The notes under the pieces: model-generated | What the model was told of the DNA's origin: nothing | Databases searched by the model: none | What the model saw: the letters and a program-made list of their open reading frames with translations, nothing else | Made by a program: the position numbers and the translations under genes | Assembly: GCA_051294375.1 (NCBI GenBank) | Contig: CM119269.1 | Location: 6,396,541 to 6,460,540 of the forward strand | Length of the DNA: 64,000 bases | Direction: 5' to 3' | Source of the DNA: Paraspadella gotoi | Lineage: Eukaryota; Chaetognatha | Shown: positions 48,302 to 59,114 of the stretch, in pieces | How the letters are laid out: every line of letters begins with the position of its first letter | Position numbering within the stretch: position 1 is the stretch's first letter

Positions 48302-49183
48302 ATTATCATCCGCCATCATTTATTCGGACTCTCCCCCTGTTCTTCCATCATCCATTCGCTTCTCTCTCTCTTTCTCTCTCTCTCTTTTCGGTGGCTCTTT
48401 TCTCACAAAAAAATTTTATTCTTTCTTTTTTCACATTCATCTGTTTGTTTCTTCTCATTCCCCTCATTTCTCTCCGTACATCCATCTCAGTTAGCTTCTC
48501 CAGAGTTCATAAAAGAAGGTCTTTAATTCATTCTGTATTCACTGAATTAATTCTACTTATTGATTCATTGGAGTCTTGTTCGCTTCTCGAAAAAGGAAAG
48601 ATCGATTATTATTTTTTCACTTGAATTCACCTTTAATAGGGGCGGGGATCCAAAACTTTAGTTTTGAAGTCTACTTTCAGGTAAAAAAAGAATTTTTAAA
48701 AAAAGTTCGATTTTAATGCTTTTATTGTTGCTATTAAAATTACAATATTACTATATAATGATGAATAAAAATGATGGATAAAAAGTTAAATAAAAAATAT
48801 GACTACAACTTTCAAAGAATCTTATGTTTTTTTGATAAAAATTAAGAAAAAGTAATAAAATTATCGAAAGATGATGATGATGATTATAAATAGTTTTTCA
48901 TTTTTTTTAAACACTTATGAACAAAATATCGAAAAAAGAATTATACTTTGTGTAGATAACTTTTTGCAAGCTACCTGAATCTTATCTTAAAATTAAAAAA
49001 ATTCTAAAAAATTGTTTAGCCTTTCCTATTTATAAATAAATATTAAAAAATTAATATATGGGGTATGGAGTAATATTAATTTTTTTTGTCTATTCAATTT
49101 TTTAAAAAAATGTTACAATTTTCGTTTGAGTAGGTGCATGTTTCAAATTTCTTAACCACCTTACAGAGTTAGGCTACTCCTAC
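47871..49183. mobile_element. Large inverted-repeat element (1.3 kb, ~270-bp arms)
   Basis: The left arm starts TAGGGGTGGCCTATCTCAGT; the right arm, read on the other strand, starts GTAGGAGTAGCCTAACTCTG. Similarity continues for about 270 bp, including GCACCT-CTCAAAC, TATATATTAATTTTTTAATA and AGCTTGCAAAAAGTT-T-TACAC. Flanked by TTTAA on both sides (47866-47870, 49184-49188). The unique centre (about 48140-48930) includes a (CT)n tract at 48245-48300 and no transposase. Probably a non-autonomous DNA transposon or foldback element; superfamily undecided. Confidence 0.82.
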
Positions 49184-49188
49184 TTTAA

Positions 49189-49500
49189 TTGCTATATTGG
49201 CTTTATTGGCATTAGTTATCTTCGTCTGTTATATTTCATTCAATGCCCCTGAGATGCTTAAAACAAAGCCTTTTCTATAAATGAATGAATAAAAGAATTA
49301 ATGAATGAGTGAATGAATGCATAAATTAATTAATGAATTAGTGAATCAATCATTCAATTAATGTTATTTCTTAATCTATCGATTCTCCGATTAAAAATTT
49401 CGCCATTCATTCTTCCATCGATCTTGCCTTCCATCCACCAGGTTCACCTCCTCCTCCTCCTTCTCCTCATTTTACCTTATTCAGGTCGTAACTAATTTTT
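49189..49500. other. AT-rich spacer
   Basis: GAATGAATG-type simple sequence and CTCCTCCTC; no gene seen. Confidence 0.5.
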
Positions 49501-50377
49501 AGTCGGATCTGCTTTCAGCAGATCCCGACTCTATAATTCACTTTGTCGTTCCGTCAGTCCGCCCCCTCAATCTTGTCGGGCAATCACATATATCATGTCA
49601 GAATGTCGAATTATAATAAATTTGGCAAAAAAACGATGTCCGTCTGTCTGCCTGTCTGTCTCTGTCTGTCCGTCCGTCCCTCCCACCTTATCAAAAAACT
49701 CAGATTACACGTGATTGGATGGATGGATTTGAATGAAAATTTGTATGTGGGTAGGGAATTGTGTGATTGAGTTGGATATAAAGTTTCGATGGAATTGTGC
49801 GAGTGGAAATGAGTTTAAATGAAAAAAAAATTTCACTATTTGAACGCCAATTACTCATAGGTGGACGGGGCAATTGACTTGAAATTTTGATTGTGGGTAG
49901 GAATCGTTTGAGTGGAAATGAGTTTAAATGGAAAAAACAAAAAACCTGTTTCACTAATTGATTATGCTTCTTTTTCTTTTTAATTTATATGTAAATGCAT
50001 GATGTATTAATTAATCAAATAATTAATCAGTTAAATAATTAATTAATTGGTAAATTAATCAATAAATTAATTATTCAATCAATCAGTTTATTTAGTTATC
50101 TATTAATTAAATAATTATTTATAAATTAATTAATTATTTAATCATTTAATCAATCAATCAAGTCAATATTTATCGGCATTATTGTCGTCATCGCCATCAT
50201 CGTCGTCGTTCCTTTTCTCGTGATCAGTGACGAAAAGACCTAAAAACAAACATTTCAGATCAAATTAACTAATTTATTAATTAAATTATTTTTTTTGTTT
50301 ATATAGATTGTATTAATTAATTAATTAATTACCGCTAATGATCGTGGGCAGATCCGACATTGTTTGCTCAAACTTGT
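49501..50377 (-). mobile_element. Hairpin-end element, copy 7 (877 bp)
   Basis: Complete hairpin at 49501-49530 (AGTCGGATCTGC, TTTCA, GCAGATCCCGACT) and a complete opposite terminus (GGGCAGATCCGACATTG, GCTCAAACTTGT). GTCTGTCTGTCCGTCC microsatellite at 49637-49680; two core units. Confidence 0.8.
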
Positions 50378-50661
50378 ATTTCTCAAGAGTTAGTTTACTC
50401 AAATAATAGATTCTTTCTTTGAACCATAAAATTAAAATTGTTAAATTCGGTCAACTTCCTAAATCATAGAGCGTTTGTTTCCTTTTTAAAATTTTTACCT
50501 AGAATAATTTTGAAACGATATATACTACCGACGACTCGTTTTGAACTCACTTCAGATAAACGATTAGTCTCTTGTAACTGCCACCATTTTAGATTTGTAT
50601 CACGCTATTTCGGCGAGAAAAAAAATCTAAATCAAACACTATCATTATTTTAAAATAATAG

Positions 50662-50934
50662 TTACATCACAACTACTACTCCACCTAATTTCCATATAAA
50701 CCCTCTTTTTTCACAAAGTCTCCGTTTAAAGATCTTCACACCATTTACTCTTTCACAGATCTTCTTCATGCCCTCACCCACTATCGCTATCTTGAGCTGT
50801 GAAAAGTCATTAGCATAAATTTTCGTCTTCGGTCCTGGGATTCGTCGGTTCGCGTCGGCGTTGGAAATGTAGTTCGCGCCTTCGCTTAAACTCTTCTGCC
50901 CGTTCTTAGCGCCTACTCCTTTGCCCTCTCTCAA
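50662..50934 (-). CDS. Unassigned ORF (90 aa)
   Basis: Starts MREGKGVGAKNGQKSLSEG inside the edge of a 50-bp minisatellite and ends IWKLGGVVVVM. The middle (PKTKIYANDFSQLKIAIVGE) has normal composition, but I recognise no family. Possibly chance. Confidence 0.18.
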   Translation of the reverse strand: MREGKGVGAKNGQKSLSEGANYISNADANRRIPGPKTKIYANDFSQLKIAIVGEGMKKICERVNGVKIFKRRLCEKRGFIWKLGGVVVVM

Positions 50935-51280
50935 AATGATCTCCCTTGCCCGATCTTAACCCCTACTCCTTTGCCCTCTCTCAAAATGATCTCCCCTGCC
51001 CGATCTTAACCCCTACTCCTTTGCCATCTCTCAAAATGATCTTCCCTGCCTTGTCTTCGAACAATCTCCCCATCTCGATCATTGCGTTAACTTCTTTGCC
51101 CTCTTTTTGAAGGATCTTCCCTGCTCGATCATATTGCTTACTCTATTGGTCTCTTCATGAACAATCTCCCTATTGCGATCTTAGTGCCTACCCCTTTGCC
51201 CTGTCTTAGAACAATCTACTGAACCCAAATTCAGCGCCTAAACCTTTGCTCTCTTCTCAATCTCCCTTCTTAGCCCTCTA
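50900..51280 (+). repeat. 50-bp minisatellite, decaying to the right
   Basis: Unit CCTACTCCTTTGCCCTCTCT, CAAAATGATCTCCC, TGCCCGATCTTAA; starts at 50911, 50961 and 51011 are exactly 50 bp apart. At least four more diverged units follow to about 51280, with only CTTTGCCCTC and ATCTTCCCTGC-like cores left. Confidence 0.88.
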
Positions 51281-51654
51281 TCCATCCCAAACTATCTTGC
51301 CCTCTCAACCGCTGTAACTTGCCCTCGATCTCGCACTCCCTTGTTTTCTCTCGGCCATTAGTTGTTCAGACACCCCTGTTCTTATTTTCCCTGGCGCTCC
51401 CTTGTCCCATTTTCTATCAACTCTCTATCTGGCTCCCCGCCCCGCTACTGCGAAACCAAATTGACAAATTCTGTCAAGAGTATCACAAACCCCCTTGCTC
51501 CTTCCATCTGCTTGTCCCGTTTATTCTAAGCAACAAGGCAACGAAAGCAGATGGGCAAACTCGGCTTCAGGGATTTCTATCAATGAGTCTTTGGAACTGG
51601 TTTCTGCATACATTTGAATTAAACGATGTCTCTTTAGCGCTTTTAAGCAATTAA

Positions 51655-51868
51655 TTAATTATTAAATTATTAATTATTTGTAAACAATTAATTAATTAAT
51701 TTTTTGATCGAGATTGTTGTTTGGTGATTGAGAGGCGAGACAAAGTGGAAAATGATTTTGACACAAATAAAAAAAATTCTTATTAATTAATTAATTAATT
51801 AATTATCTGATCATCTGCTTACAGCTAATGATCGTGGGCAGATCCGGCATTGTTTGGTCAAACTTGTT
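51655..51868 (-). mobile_element. Hairpin-end element, copy 8 (one terminus only)
   Basis: TTAATTAA-rich sequence ending GGGCAGATCCGGCATTG, GGTCAAACTTGTTT. The hairpin end is missing. Confidence 0.6.
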
Positions 51869-52431
51869 TTTTTTTCCTTTCTCCTTTTTTCCTCTATAAT
51901 TCACTTTGTCGGTCCGTCGGTCCGCCCCCTCAATCTTGTCGGGAATTAACTTAAATCATGTCATAACATCAAATTATGATAAATTATTCAAAAAAATGAA
52001 GTCCAATGAGTTTAAATGGAAAAAACATAAGTCACAATTACTTGAATATTTTTTACTAATTTCAACTCATAATAACACTAATTAAAAATAACGAACCTGG
52101 ATATAAAGATTTGATGGAATCAGGCAAGTGAAAATTAGTTTAAATGGGAAAAAAAAGTATAAGTCACCTTTACTTGAATCTTTTTACTAATTTTAACCCG
52201 TAATTACTCAAATTATTCATAATTGGATGCATAGATTGAGTTGAAATTTTGTGTGCGGGTAGGAAAGTGTGTGATTGAGCAGAAAATAAAGTTTTGATGG
52301 AATCGAGGAGTGGAAATGCGTTTGTATGAAAAAAACAAAGTCAAGTTGACTTAAAATTTTATTATTTATGCTTACTCATAAATGTTTTAATTAGTTAATT
52401 AATTGATTAATTAATTAATTAAATTTAAAAA

Positions 52432-52585
52432 ATGATGCAAGTTGAAAAAATGATGCAAGTTTAAAAAAAGGTGCAAGTTGGAAAAATGGTGCAAGTTGAA
52501 AAAATGGTGTGAGTTAAAAAAATGGTGCAAGTTGAAAAAATGATGCCAGTTGAAAAAATTTGCGAAATGAAAAAATTATGCAAGT
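52432..52585 (+). repeat. 17-bp minisatellite, left part
   Basis: AAAATGGTGCAAGTTGA-type units; the array resumes at 52855-52975 beyond the nested insertion. Confidence 0.85.
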
Positions 52586-52850
52586 TATGGCGACGTGAAT
52601 AATTGAGATAAAGAGACAGGTTTAAAGGGAATACATTTAATACAATGTACAAGGAGTTAAACATTAACAGTAATAAATGGTTAATGAGAAAGTATTATAG
52701 AGATTTTGAGTTGTCTACCATCGTGAGCTTGTCCGCTTTTAAAGCCAAAAGTCGGCCCAAGTGTCCTCTGCACAAGGTCAGTGGCTAAACAATCACCGGT
52801 TACCACGGTGGCCAGAGACATGACCCACGTGACCTAAAGCGTCCTCCATA
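52586..52850. mobile_element. 265-bp insertion with AAGT target duplication
   Basis: Splits the minisatellite. Ends are imperfectly inverted (TATGGCGACG at the left, TATGGAGGACG on the other strand at the right) and flanked by AAGT (52582-52585 and 52851-52854). On the minus strand it contains GGCTTTAAAAGCGG, so a small solo LTR is also possible; a MITE is the alternative. Higher GC than its surroundings. Confidence 0.7.
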
Positions 52851-53110
52851 AAGTTAAAAAAATGATGCAAGTAAAAAAAATGATACTAGTTTGAAAAATG
52901 ATGCGAGTTAAAATAATGGTGCGAGTTCAAAAAATGGTGCAAGTTAAGAAAATGGTGCAAGTTGAAAGAATGATAAGGTATGTTATGGTATGGTATGGTA
53001 CGATCTGTTATGATCACGAATTGAAAGAATTATCGTCATTTATCATCTGATTAGCTGATGACCATTTAATTATCGTAGGCAGATCCGACATTGTCTGCTC
53101 AAACTTGTTT

Positions 53111-53498
53111 TATACTTTTTAATTTATTTTCTAATTAAATTACAGTTTTTATTTTTCAATCTCAGATTTATCTGAAATTCCTCAGAGCTTTTATAGTGAT
53201 AATCAAGATTTTTAAATAAAATATTGAAAAACAATTTCAGCATTCCTGACGTTATTACCAGCATAAAAACTTTCTTTTATTCATTGAAAAACTTTCTTCA
53301 TAATTTCTACGACCATAAATTAAAAATTTATTTAAAATAACATAAATATATATTTGTGATAATAAAATTCATAAATAATATAGAAAAATATATTTAAATC
53401 TTTTATTAAGTAATTTTTCGAGGAAACAGAAAGAAGGAAATTAAATAGATAATGGGTCTTATTTCATCCTCAATTTAGATTTAGGATAAATTTAAAAT
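53111..53498. other. AT-rich spacer, no gene seen
   Basis: No recognisable feature. Confidence 0.5.
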
Positions 53499-53720
53499 AA
53501 ACAAGTTTGAGCAAACGATGTTGGATCTGCCCACGATCATTATCGGTAATTAATTAATTAATAATTAAATAATTCAAGTTAATTAATTAATTAATTAGGC
53601 AATCAATTAATTAATTTGATCCAAAATGTTTGTTTTTAGGTCTTTTCATCACTAACAAACAGACAGAAGCAATGACAACGATAACGATTGACTTGATTGA
53701 TTGACTGATTAACTAATTAT
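53499..53720 (+). mobile_element. Hairpin-end element, copy 10 (5' fragment)
   Basis: AACAAGTTTGAGCAAACGAT, then TTGGATCTGCCC and TTAATTAA-rich DNA, through CCAAAATGTTTGTTTTTAGG; ends near ATTGACTGATTAAC. Confidence 0.65.
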
Positions 53721-54389
53721 TAAAGTATTTTCCTTCACGTCATTCAGGAAAAAATTCTAATTCTAAAACTAAGAAAATTATAAAAGAAAATAGTTATGAT
53801 TTTTACTAAAAAAAGGGTATAATTTTTGTGGAGGTTGAATCAATGTTTTATCAAGAAATGGTTGTTTTCATTCGTTTTTATGACCGAATCACGATCGTTC
53901 GTCTGAAACAGGGGATACTTGAACGTTAGTTATCGCGTGCGAGAAGGTAGAATTCTTCAGAAAGAGAGAGAGATAGAGAGAGAGAGAGAGAAAAGAAATA
54001 GAGAGAGGGAGAAAGAAAGAGTGAGAGATAAATCCGGTTATATTGATGCGGTCAAGGGCTTTATTTATTTCTTTTTCTTACTTAATCTCTTTGATATTGT
54101 TCGTTAAATTTATAATCTTTAAATACGTAAAATTTCCATTGCTTAACCGAGAAACAACTTTTTATTAAATAAAAATAAAACCAAAACTAAAATTTGATGG
54201 TCACGTGACCAATTTCTACCAATCACAGAGCGCAATTGAAGATTCTTTTAAAAATGGTAAAATCTGCAGTGGATCCTGAATATTTTTTTGATATTTATTA
54301 TTATGAAATCAAATAAAACGATATTAGGTAAAGGAATCACCGACTGGCAACATATTTAAAAAAATTATATGTGCATATGATCCGCCCTA
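53721..54389. other. Spacer with GA-rich tract
   Basis: GA/GAAA tract at about 53960-54028; no supported gene. Confidence 0.45.
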
Positions 54390-54630
54390 GTGTTGAAATA
54401 GTGAAATATATATATTTTTTTCCATTTAAACTCATTTCCACTCAGACGATTCCATCGAAATTTCATATCCAGCTCAATCACACACTTCCCTACACACACA
54501 CATAATTTCATTCAAATCCATCCATCCAATCACGAGTAATTGGTATTTTTTGCTAAGGTGGGACAGACAGACAGACAGACAGACGGACAGACGAACGGAC
54601 ATCATTTTTTTTGTATAATTTATTAGCGAA
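54390..54630 (+). mobile_element. Hairpin-end element, copy 11 (internal fragment)
   Basis: One core unit (TTTAAACTCATTTCCACTC ... CCATCCATCCAATCACGAG) followed by a GACA/GACG microsatellite at 54562-54600. Both termini are absent. Confidence 0.65.
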
Positions 54631-54756
54631 AAGAAAAGTTTCTTTTGTTAGGTATTACAACGATTTTATTCAGAATAGGACTGTCATGTTTCGACTCTGT
54701 TTTTCGAGTCTTCATCAGCGTTTGACATTAACAACTTTTTTAGAGACATAAGTTAG

Positions 54757-54757
54757 G

Positions 54758-54827
<70 letters not shown>

Positions 54828-54843
54828 GTGAGAGAGAGAGAAA
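54757..54843 (+). repeat. (GA)n tract downstream of the lectin gene
   Basis: About 40 GA units with a GTGAGTGA interruption. Confidence 0.9.
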
Positions 54844-55164
54844 GAGTTTCCGACAAAGAATTGAGTAAAGGATAGTGGTCAGATCTGAGGACAGGTGAAG
54901 ATAAGGACAGGGAAGAAGAAGAAGTAAGTATTGTGAAAAGGTGAAAATGAGAGTTTGGGAGAGTGGGAGAGAGAAAGAGAGAAAAAAGAATCAATACATT
55001 AAACAATTTACAACAAAGTTAAATAAGTAGACTTGGAAATATTAACTAAAGTTAGGGTAGTCTGGTGATTTTTTATTTTTATTAAGAAATTTTTTTTCAC
55101 GTGCTGTCTTGCGCGCTCTCTCTCTCTCTTTCTCTTTTTCTCTCACTCTATCACCCTATAACCA

Positions 55165-55587
55165 TTAAGTTACATGTATGCTATCAAGTATCTTATTACC
55201 TGTCATTCGGAACTGACATACATAGTTATTCTTTAGTATGCAATTGAAATCATCCCAATAATTTTCTTCATATTTCCAAATCTGGACGCAATGTTGCTGT
55301 CCATCGTAATTATTTGGTTCCCCCGGAGCCCAGTTTGTGTATGAGCAGCTCTGTTTATCAATCGTTTCAAATATTCTTTCTTTTTCCATGTCATTGCAAT
55401 TTCCAAATTCTTTTTGTGTCAAAGTATGAGCCAACAATGTCATTAGTTGTTTTGTCATCGATTATTGCCAGAACGGCGCCATCCTTCTGACATATGTCTA
55501 CGGCCTCTTGCCAAGTTGCTTTGGCCTCCGACTTCTTGTAAAAGTGGCCATCATTACGAAATTCATAGCCTTTTGGTATTTGGCAAT
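55165..55587 (-). pseudogene. Duplicated C-type-lectin exon with 2-base deletion
   Basis: Second copy, 503 bp downstream, of the lectin exon described next. Its acceptor (CTTCCAG at 55588-55594) and donor (GTAATAAG after 55200) are intact and the exon is 388 bp instead of 390. In the segment after RIW the sequence reads TTTGGAAATTGC where the other copy has TTTGGATTAATTGC. The frame shifts and meets TGA at once. The C-terminal half (SYTNWAPGEPNNY, YWDDFNC, YVCQF) remains open in its own frame. Either a recently inactivated alternative exon or a sequencing error; other differences are a few missense changes. Confidence 0.75.
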
Positions 55588-55665
55588 CTGGAAGAGAATA
55601 GGAGGGGATGTGATTGCGCTCTCTCTCTCTTTCTCTTTTTCTCTATCTCTATCACCCTAATCCCA

Positions 55666-56243
55666 TTAAATTACATGTATGCTATCAAGTATCTTATTAC
55701 CTGTCATTCGGAACTGACATACATAGTTATTAATTTTTAGGCAATTGAAATCGTCCCAATAATTTTTTTCATCTTTCCAAATCTGGACGCAATGTTGCAT
55801 CCCATCGTAATTATTTGGTTCCCCCGGAGCCCAGTTTGTGTATGAGCATCTCTGTTTATCAATCGTTTCAAATATTCTCTCTTTTTCCATGTCATTGCAA
55901 TTAATCCAAATTCTTTTTGTGTCAAAGTATGAGCCAACGATGTCATTAGTTGTTTTGTCATTGATTATTGCCAGAACGGCGCCTTCCTTCTGACATATGT
56001 CTACAGCCTCTTGCCAAGTTGCTTTGGCCTCCGACTTCTTGTAAAAGAGGCCATCATTACGAAATTCGTAGCCTTTTGGTATTTGGCAAGCTGGAAGAGA
56101 AGAGGAGGGGTGTGATCGAGCTCTCTCTCTCTATCTCCCTCTCTTTCTCTCGCTCTTTATCAATTTGAAATGCCAAATAAATACTGACCTTCATTAACGT
56201 CGAAACGTAATGTCGCCGTCAAGATGCAGAGAAGAATAAACAT
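55666..56243 (-). CDS. Secreted C-type-lectin-domain protein
   Basis: Extracellular sugar-binding protein, probably in immunity or mucosal recognition. Exon 1 (56243-56189) encodes a signal peptide, MFILLCILTATLRFDV; donor GGTCAGT. A 98-bp intron precedes exon 2, which starts at 56090 after CTTCCAG. Exon 2 has ACQIPKGYEF, WQEAVDIC, then WAPGEPNNYD (EPN, the mannose-type Ca2+/sugar motif), YWDDFNC (WDD in place of WND) and YVCQF. If the donor at 55700 is not used, the frame runs on for 12 codons to TAA at 55666: 480 nt in all, 159 aa, a normal size for a one-domain lectin. If it is used, the phase-1/phase-1 exon joins the next lectin exon. The usual second N-terminal Cys of long-form domains is replaced (LFYKK). 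No membrane segment. Confidence 0.86.
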
Positions 56244-56271
56244 CTTTTCTTTTTAAAAATTTTTTGTCTTG

Positions 56272-56839
56272 AATTTTTTATTTCTCTTGTGTATCGTCTT
56301 GCTTTTTCCTTTTGCTTTTATAGTTTTGTGAAATGGAAACATAATAAATATGATAATCAATATATCGACGAAATTGTATTCAAACTTCTATTATTTTTTT
56401 AAATAAGTTTTAAAAGTTTTTATTTATTTCAATAACTTTTCCATTAAGTTTTATTGTTTTTATTTCTAGATCTCATTTTTACTTGAAATTTTTTTCTTCA
56501 TTCACTTTGTTGGCCCCTCTCTAGTTTAAGACCCTGTTTAAAGTTGGAAAGTAACTTTCTTAAAAGTCGAATTTTGCAGGATATGAAATAGATAGTTTCC
56601 CCGAGTTATATCCTAATAATGATAGAAAGATTTCCCAACCTTAGCCTAAGGCTTAGGTTACTATATATGACATATCCTAATCCAGAAAAATATTTTTATT
56701 TTCTATATAAATTAACTAACAAAAGTAGAAAACTTCTCCATTCTATCAATTGCTCATTTAAACAGGTTTAAACTGACCGGGAATATTCAGTATATTCACT
56801 GGAACATGTCGGTAGATCATAGGATTTTGAGCGATTTTT
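56272..56839. other. Upstream of lectin gene, no further gene seen
   Basis: AT-rich; would contain the lectin promoter. TTTTATAGTTTTGTG-like sequence at about 56318 is not a convincing TATA box. Confidence 0.4.
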
Positions 56840-58627
56840 AGTCGGATCTGCTTATCAGAAGATTCCGACTCTATAATTAACTTTGTCCGTCCGTCGGTCC
56901 ACCCCAAAAATCTTATTGGTAAATCATTTTTATCATATCAAAACATCGAATTATGATAAATTATGCAAAAATAATGTCCGTCCGACTGTCCGTCCCCACT
57001 TAGCATTAAACTCCAATTACTCGTGATTGGATTGATGGAAATGAGTTTAAATAGAAAATCAAAAGTCATATTTACTTAAAGCATTTCTTATCTCGCCTGA
57101 CGGGTCAAAGCCCGTTTTGGCGATTTAAAGCAAAGGCAAGGCTTCTTTGTGACGTCGTCGTCGTCGTTGTCGTCGGCTTCACGCTTTTTTATCATCATGG
57201 CTATTGAAAGTGTGATATCATAGGGAGTTGAAAATTTATATATGGCTTCTAATCATCAAGATCTTTGAAATTGTCATGTTTCATATCAATATTCGTATTT
57301 GTTTATGTTTTATTTACCAAAACAAAAACGTTTTAATTATATGTCGCTCTCTCTTTCTCTCTCTCTTTTAGTTATATGTCGCTCTCTCTCTCTCTCTCTT
57401 TTTCTCCGTCACTTCTTCTTCTGATTTGTTTAAAAACGAGTTCCGGCTCTGCAGCGTCTGTCCAGCTTCTTTTTCTCTCTCTCTCTCTCTCTCTCTCTAA
57501 AAAAAAAAAATTATACTTATTCTCAAAATTTTTATATTTTTAAGTATACTTTCAATGTACCAAAAATTTCTTTAATGGCTCTATAGCCAAATATTTATTT
57601 TTTAATATTTATTTATAGAAAGGAAAGGAGTTCGACCCTATTCAGATTCGTCAAAAAACGAGTTCAGCTCTGCAGCGGCGGTCCAGCGGCTGTCCAGCTT
57701 CTCTCTATCTTTTTATCTCTCTCTATCTCTCAATCTCTCTCTCTCTCTTGCTCTGATTATTTTTTTCCTTCTAAAAACTTTTATTATCGCCATTTAATCC
57801 GCGTTTTTTCTCAATACAAAATCCCAAATTTACATCCGAGATTTTAGTGGATTTATTTTACGGCTCTGAGATTTAGCCTGTCTCTCACTCACTCTCTTAC
57901 TCTCAATCATACACGCGTTTGTTCGTTATTCTGATTTTGGATCACTTTAACTTCTTTGTGACATCGTCGTCGTCGTTGTCTGCGTCTGCTTCGGCGTCAC
58001 GCTTTTGTGTGTGGGTAGGAAAGTATGTGATTATGCTGGATTTAAATTTTTGATGGAATCGTAGGAGTGTAAAAGAGTTTAAAATAGAAAACCAAAAGAC
58101 ACATTTATTTTAATTTTTAAAATTTCTTTCTATTTCTCTCTGATTGATTGAATGATTGATTAATTGAATGGTTGATTGATAGATTAAATGATTAATTGAC
58201 TGAATGGTTGATTGACCAAATTATGCCAGTTGAGCAAATTACGTCAATTGATCAAATTATGTCAGTTGACCAAATTATTCCAGTTGACCAAATAATGAGG
58301 CTGGACACATTAAGCAAGTTTAAATCAAAATTATGCCAGTTGACCAAATTATGGCAGTTGACCAAATTATATCATTTGACAAAATTATGTCAGTTGAACA
58401 AATTATGTTAGTTGCTTAAATTATGCAAGTTGATTAAATTATGAAAGTTTATGATTGATAGATCAATTGATTTATAGATTTTTTTCATAGATTTATCAAG
58501 AAGTCTGTTATGATTTGTTATAATCACAAATTGAGAGTCAGAAAAATTACCATGATTTATCATCGGATGAGCTTATTGCCGCTTAATTATCGTAGACAGA
58601 TCCGACATTGTTTGCTCGAACTTGTTT
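56840..58627 (-). mobile_element. Hairpin-end element, copy 12 (1.79 kb)
   Basis: Hairpin with mismatches at 56840-56870 (AGTCGGATCTGC, TTATCA, GAAGATTCCGACT); opposite end GACAGATCCGACATTG, CTCGAACTTGTTT at 58627. The interior shares with copy 3 the blocks CAAAACGAGTT-like, CAGCGTCTGTCCAGCTTCTT and CT tracts, plus an 18-bp minisatellite. Confidence 0.75.
58222..58440 (+). repeat. 18-bp TTATGTCAGTTGACCAAA minisatellite
   Basis: About eleven imperfect units inside element copy 12; gives a six-residue periodic frame (PVDQIM-type) that is not a gene. Related to the 17-bp CAAGTTGA arrays of other copies. Confidence 0.88.
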
Positions 58628-59114
58628 CCTTTTCGCTTTCGCCAATAGGCGTTTGTTCATCGACTCGAATCAAACATTCGCGTCATAATTTCCTCGGATG
58701 AGAAAAAGAGTTTGAGTTCGAATGAATAACGGGCGTGGTATGGCAGTGACGTAGACGGCAATGGCACTGACGGCGGTGTGATGGAAAGAGCGGAGGCGGT
58801 AGTGGCAGTGATATCGTTAATGGTAACGGCGTTGGAGTTAACGGCGATAACCGTCGTCTGTTGACATTGTAACTTTCTCTGAAGTAGAGAATATCTTTGT
58901 AACTAAATTCACTTGAAAAATTAAAAGTTTCTTCGTACAAAAATCGAATCTAAAATTGTTGAGGTAATTCAATCAATTTCAAAGTACTATGCGCACTGTG
59001 CCGTTTCTGCACAATGAATCGACAAAGTTACGCGTTACACGTCGTCTTTGCTTTCGACCTAATTTTACCCAATTCCCATTTAAAAAAAAAAAAACTTTTA
59101 TAAAAACCTTTAAA
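58628..59114. other. Spacer with GGCAGTGAC-like reiterations
   Basis: 58730-58860 is a degenerate GGC/GTG-rich trinucleotide tract; no gene supported. Confidence 0.45.

Larger units (their letters stand above)
51891..53110 (-). mobile_element. Hairpin-end element, copy 9 (hairpin lost, carries a nested insertion)
   Basis: Begins CTCTATAATTCACTTTGTCG just inside the position of the hairpin, contains three core units and the 17-bp minisatellite, and ends GGCAGATCCGACATTG, TGCTCAAACTTGTTT. Its minisatellite is interrupted by a 265-bp insertion at 52586-52850. Confidence 0.7.

Noticed and set aside
51319-51654. 111-codon forward ORF
   Set aside because: The first third runs through decayed 50-bp minisatellite; no family, start context or splice support.
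55737-55961. 74-codon minus-strand frame starting MTKQLMTSLAHTL
   Set aside because: Out-of-frame shadow of the lectin exon; the true frame contains the WAPGEPNNY and CQF motifs.
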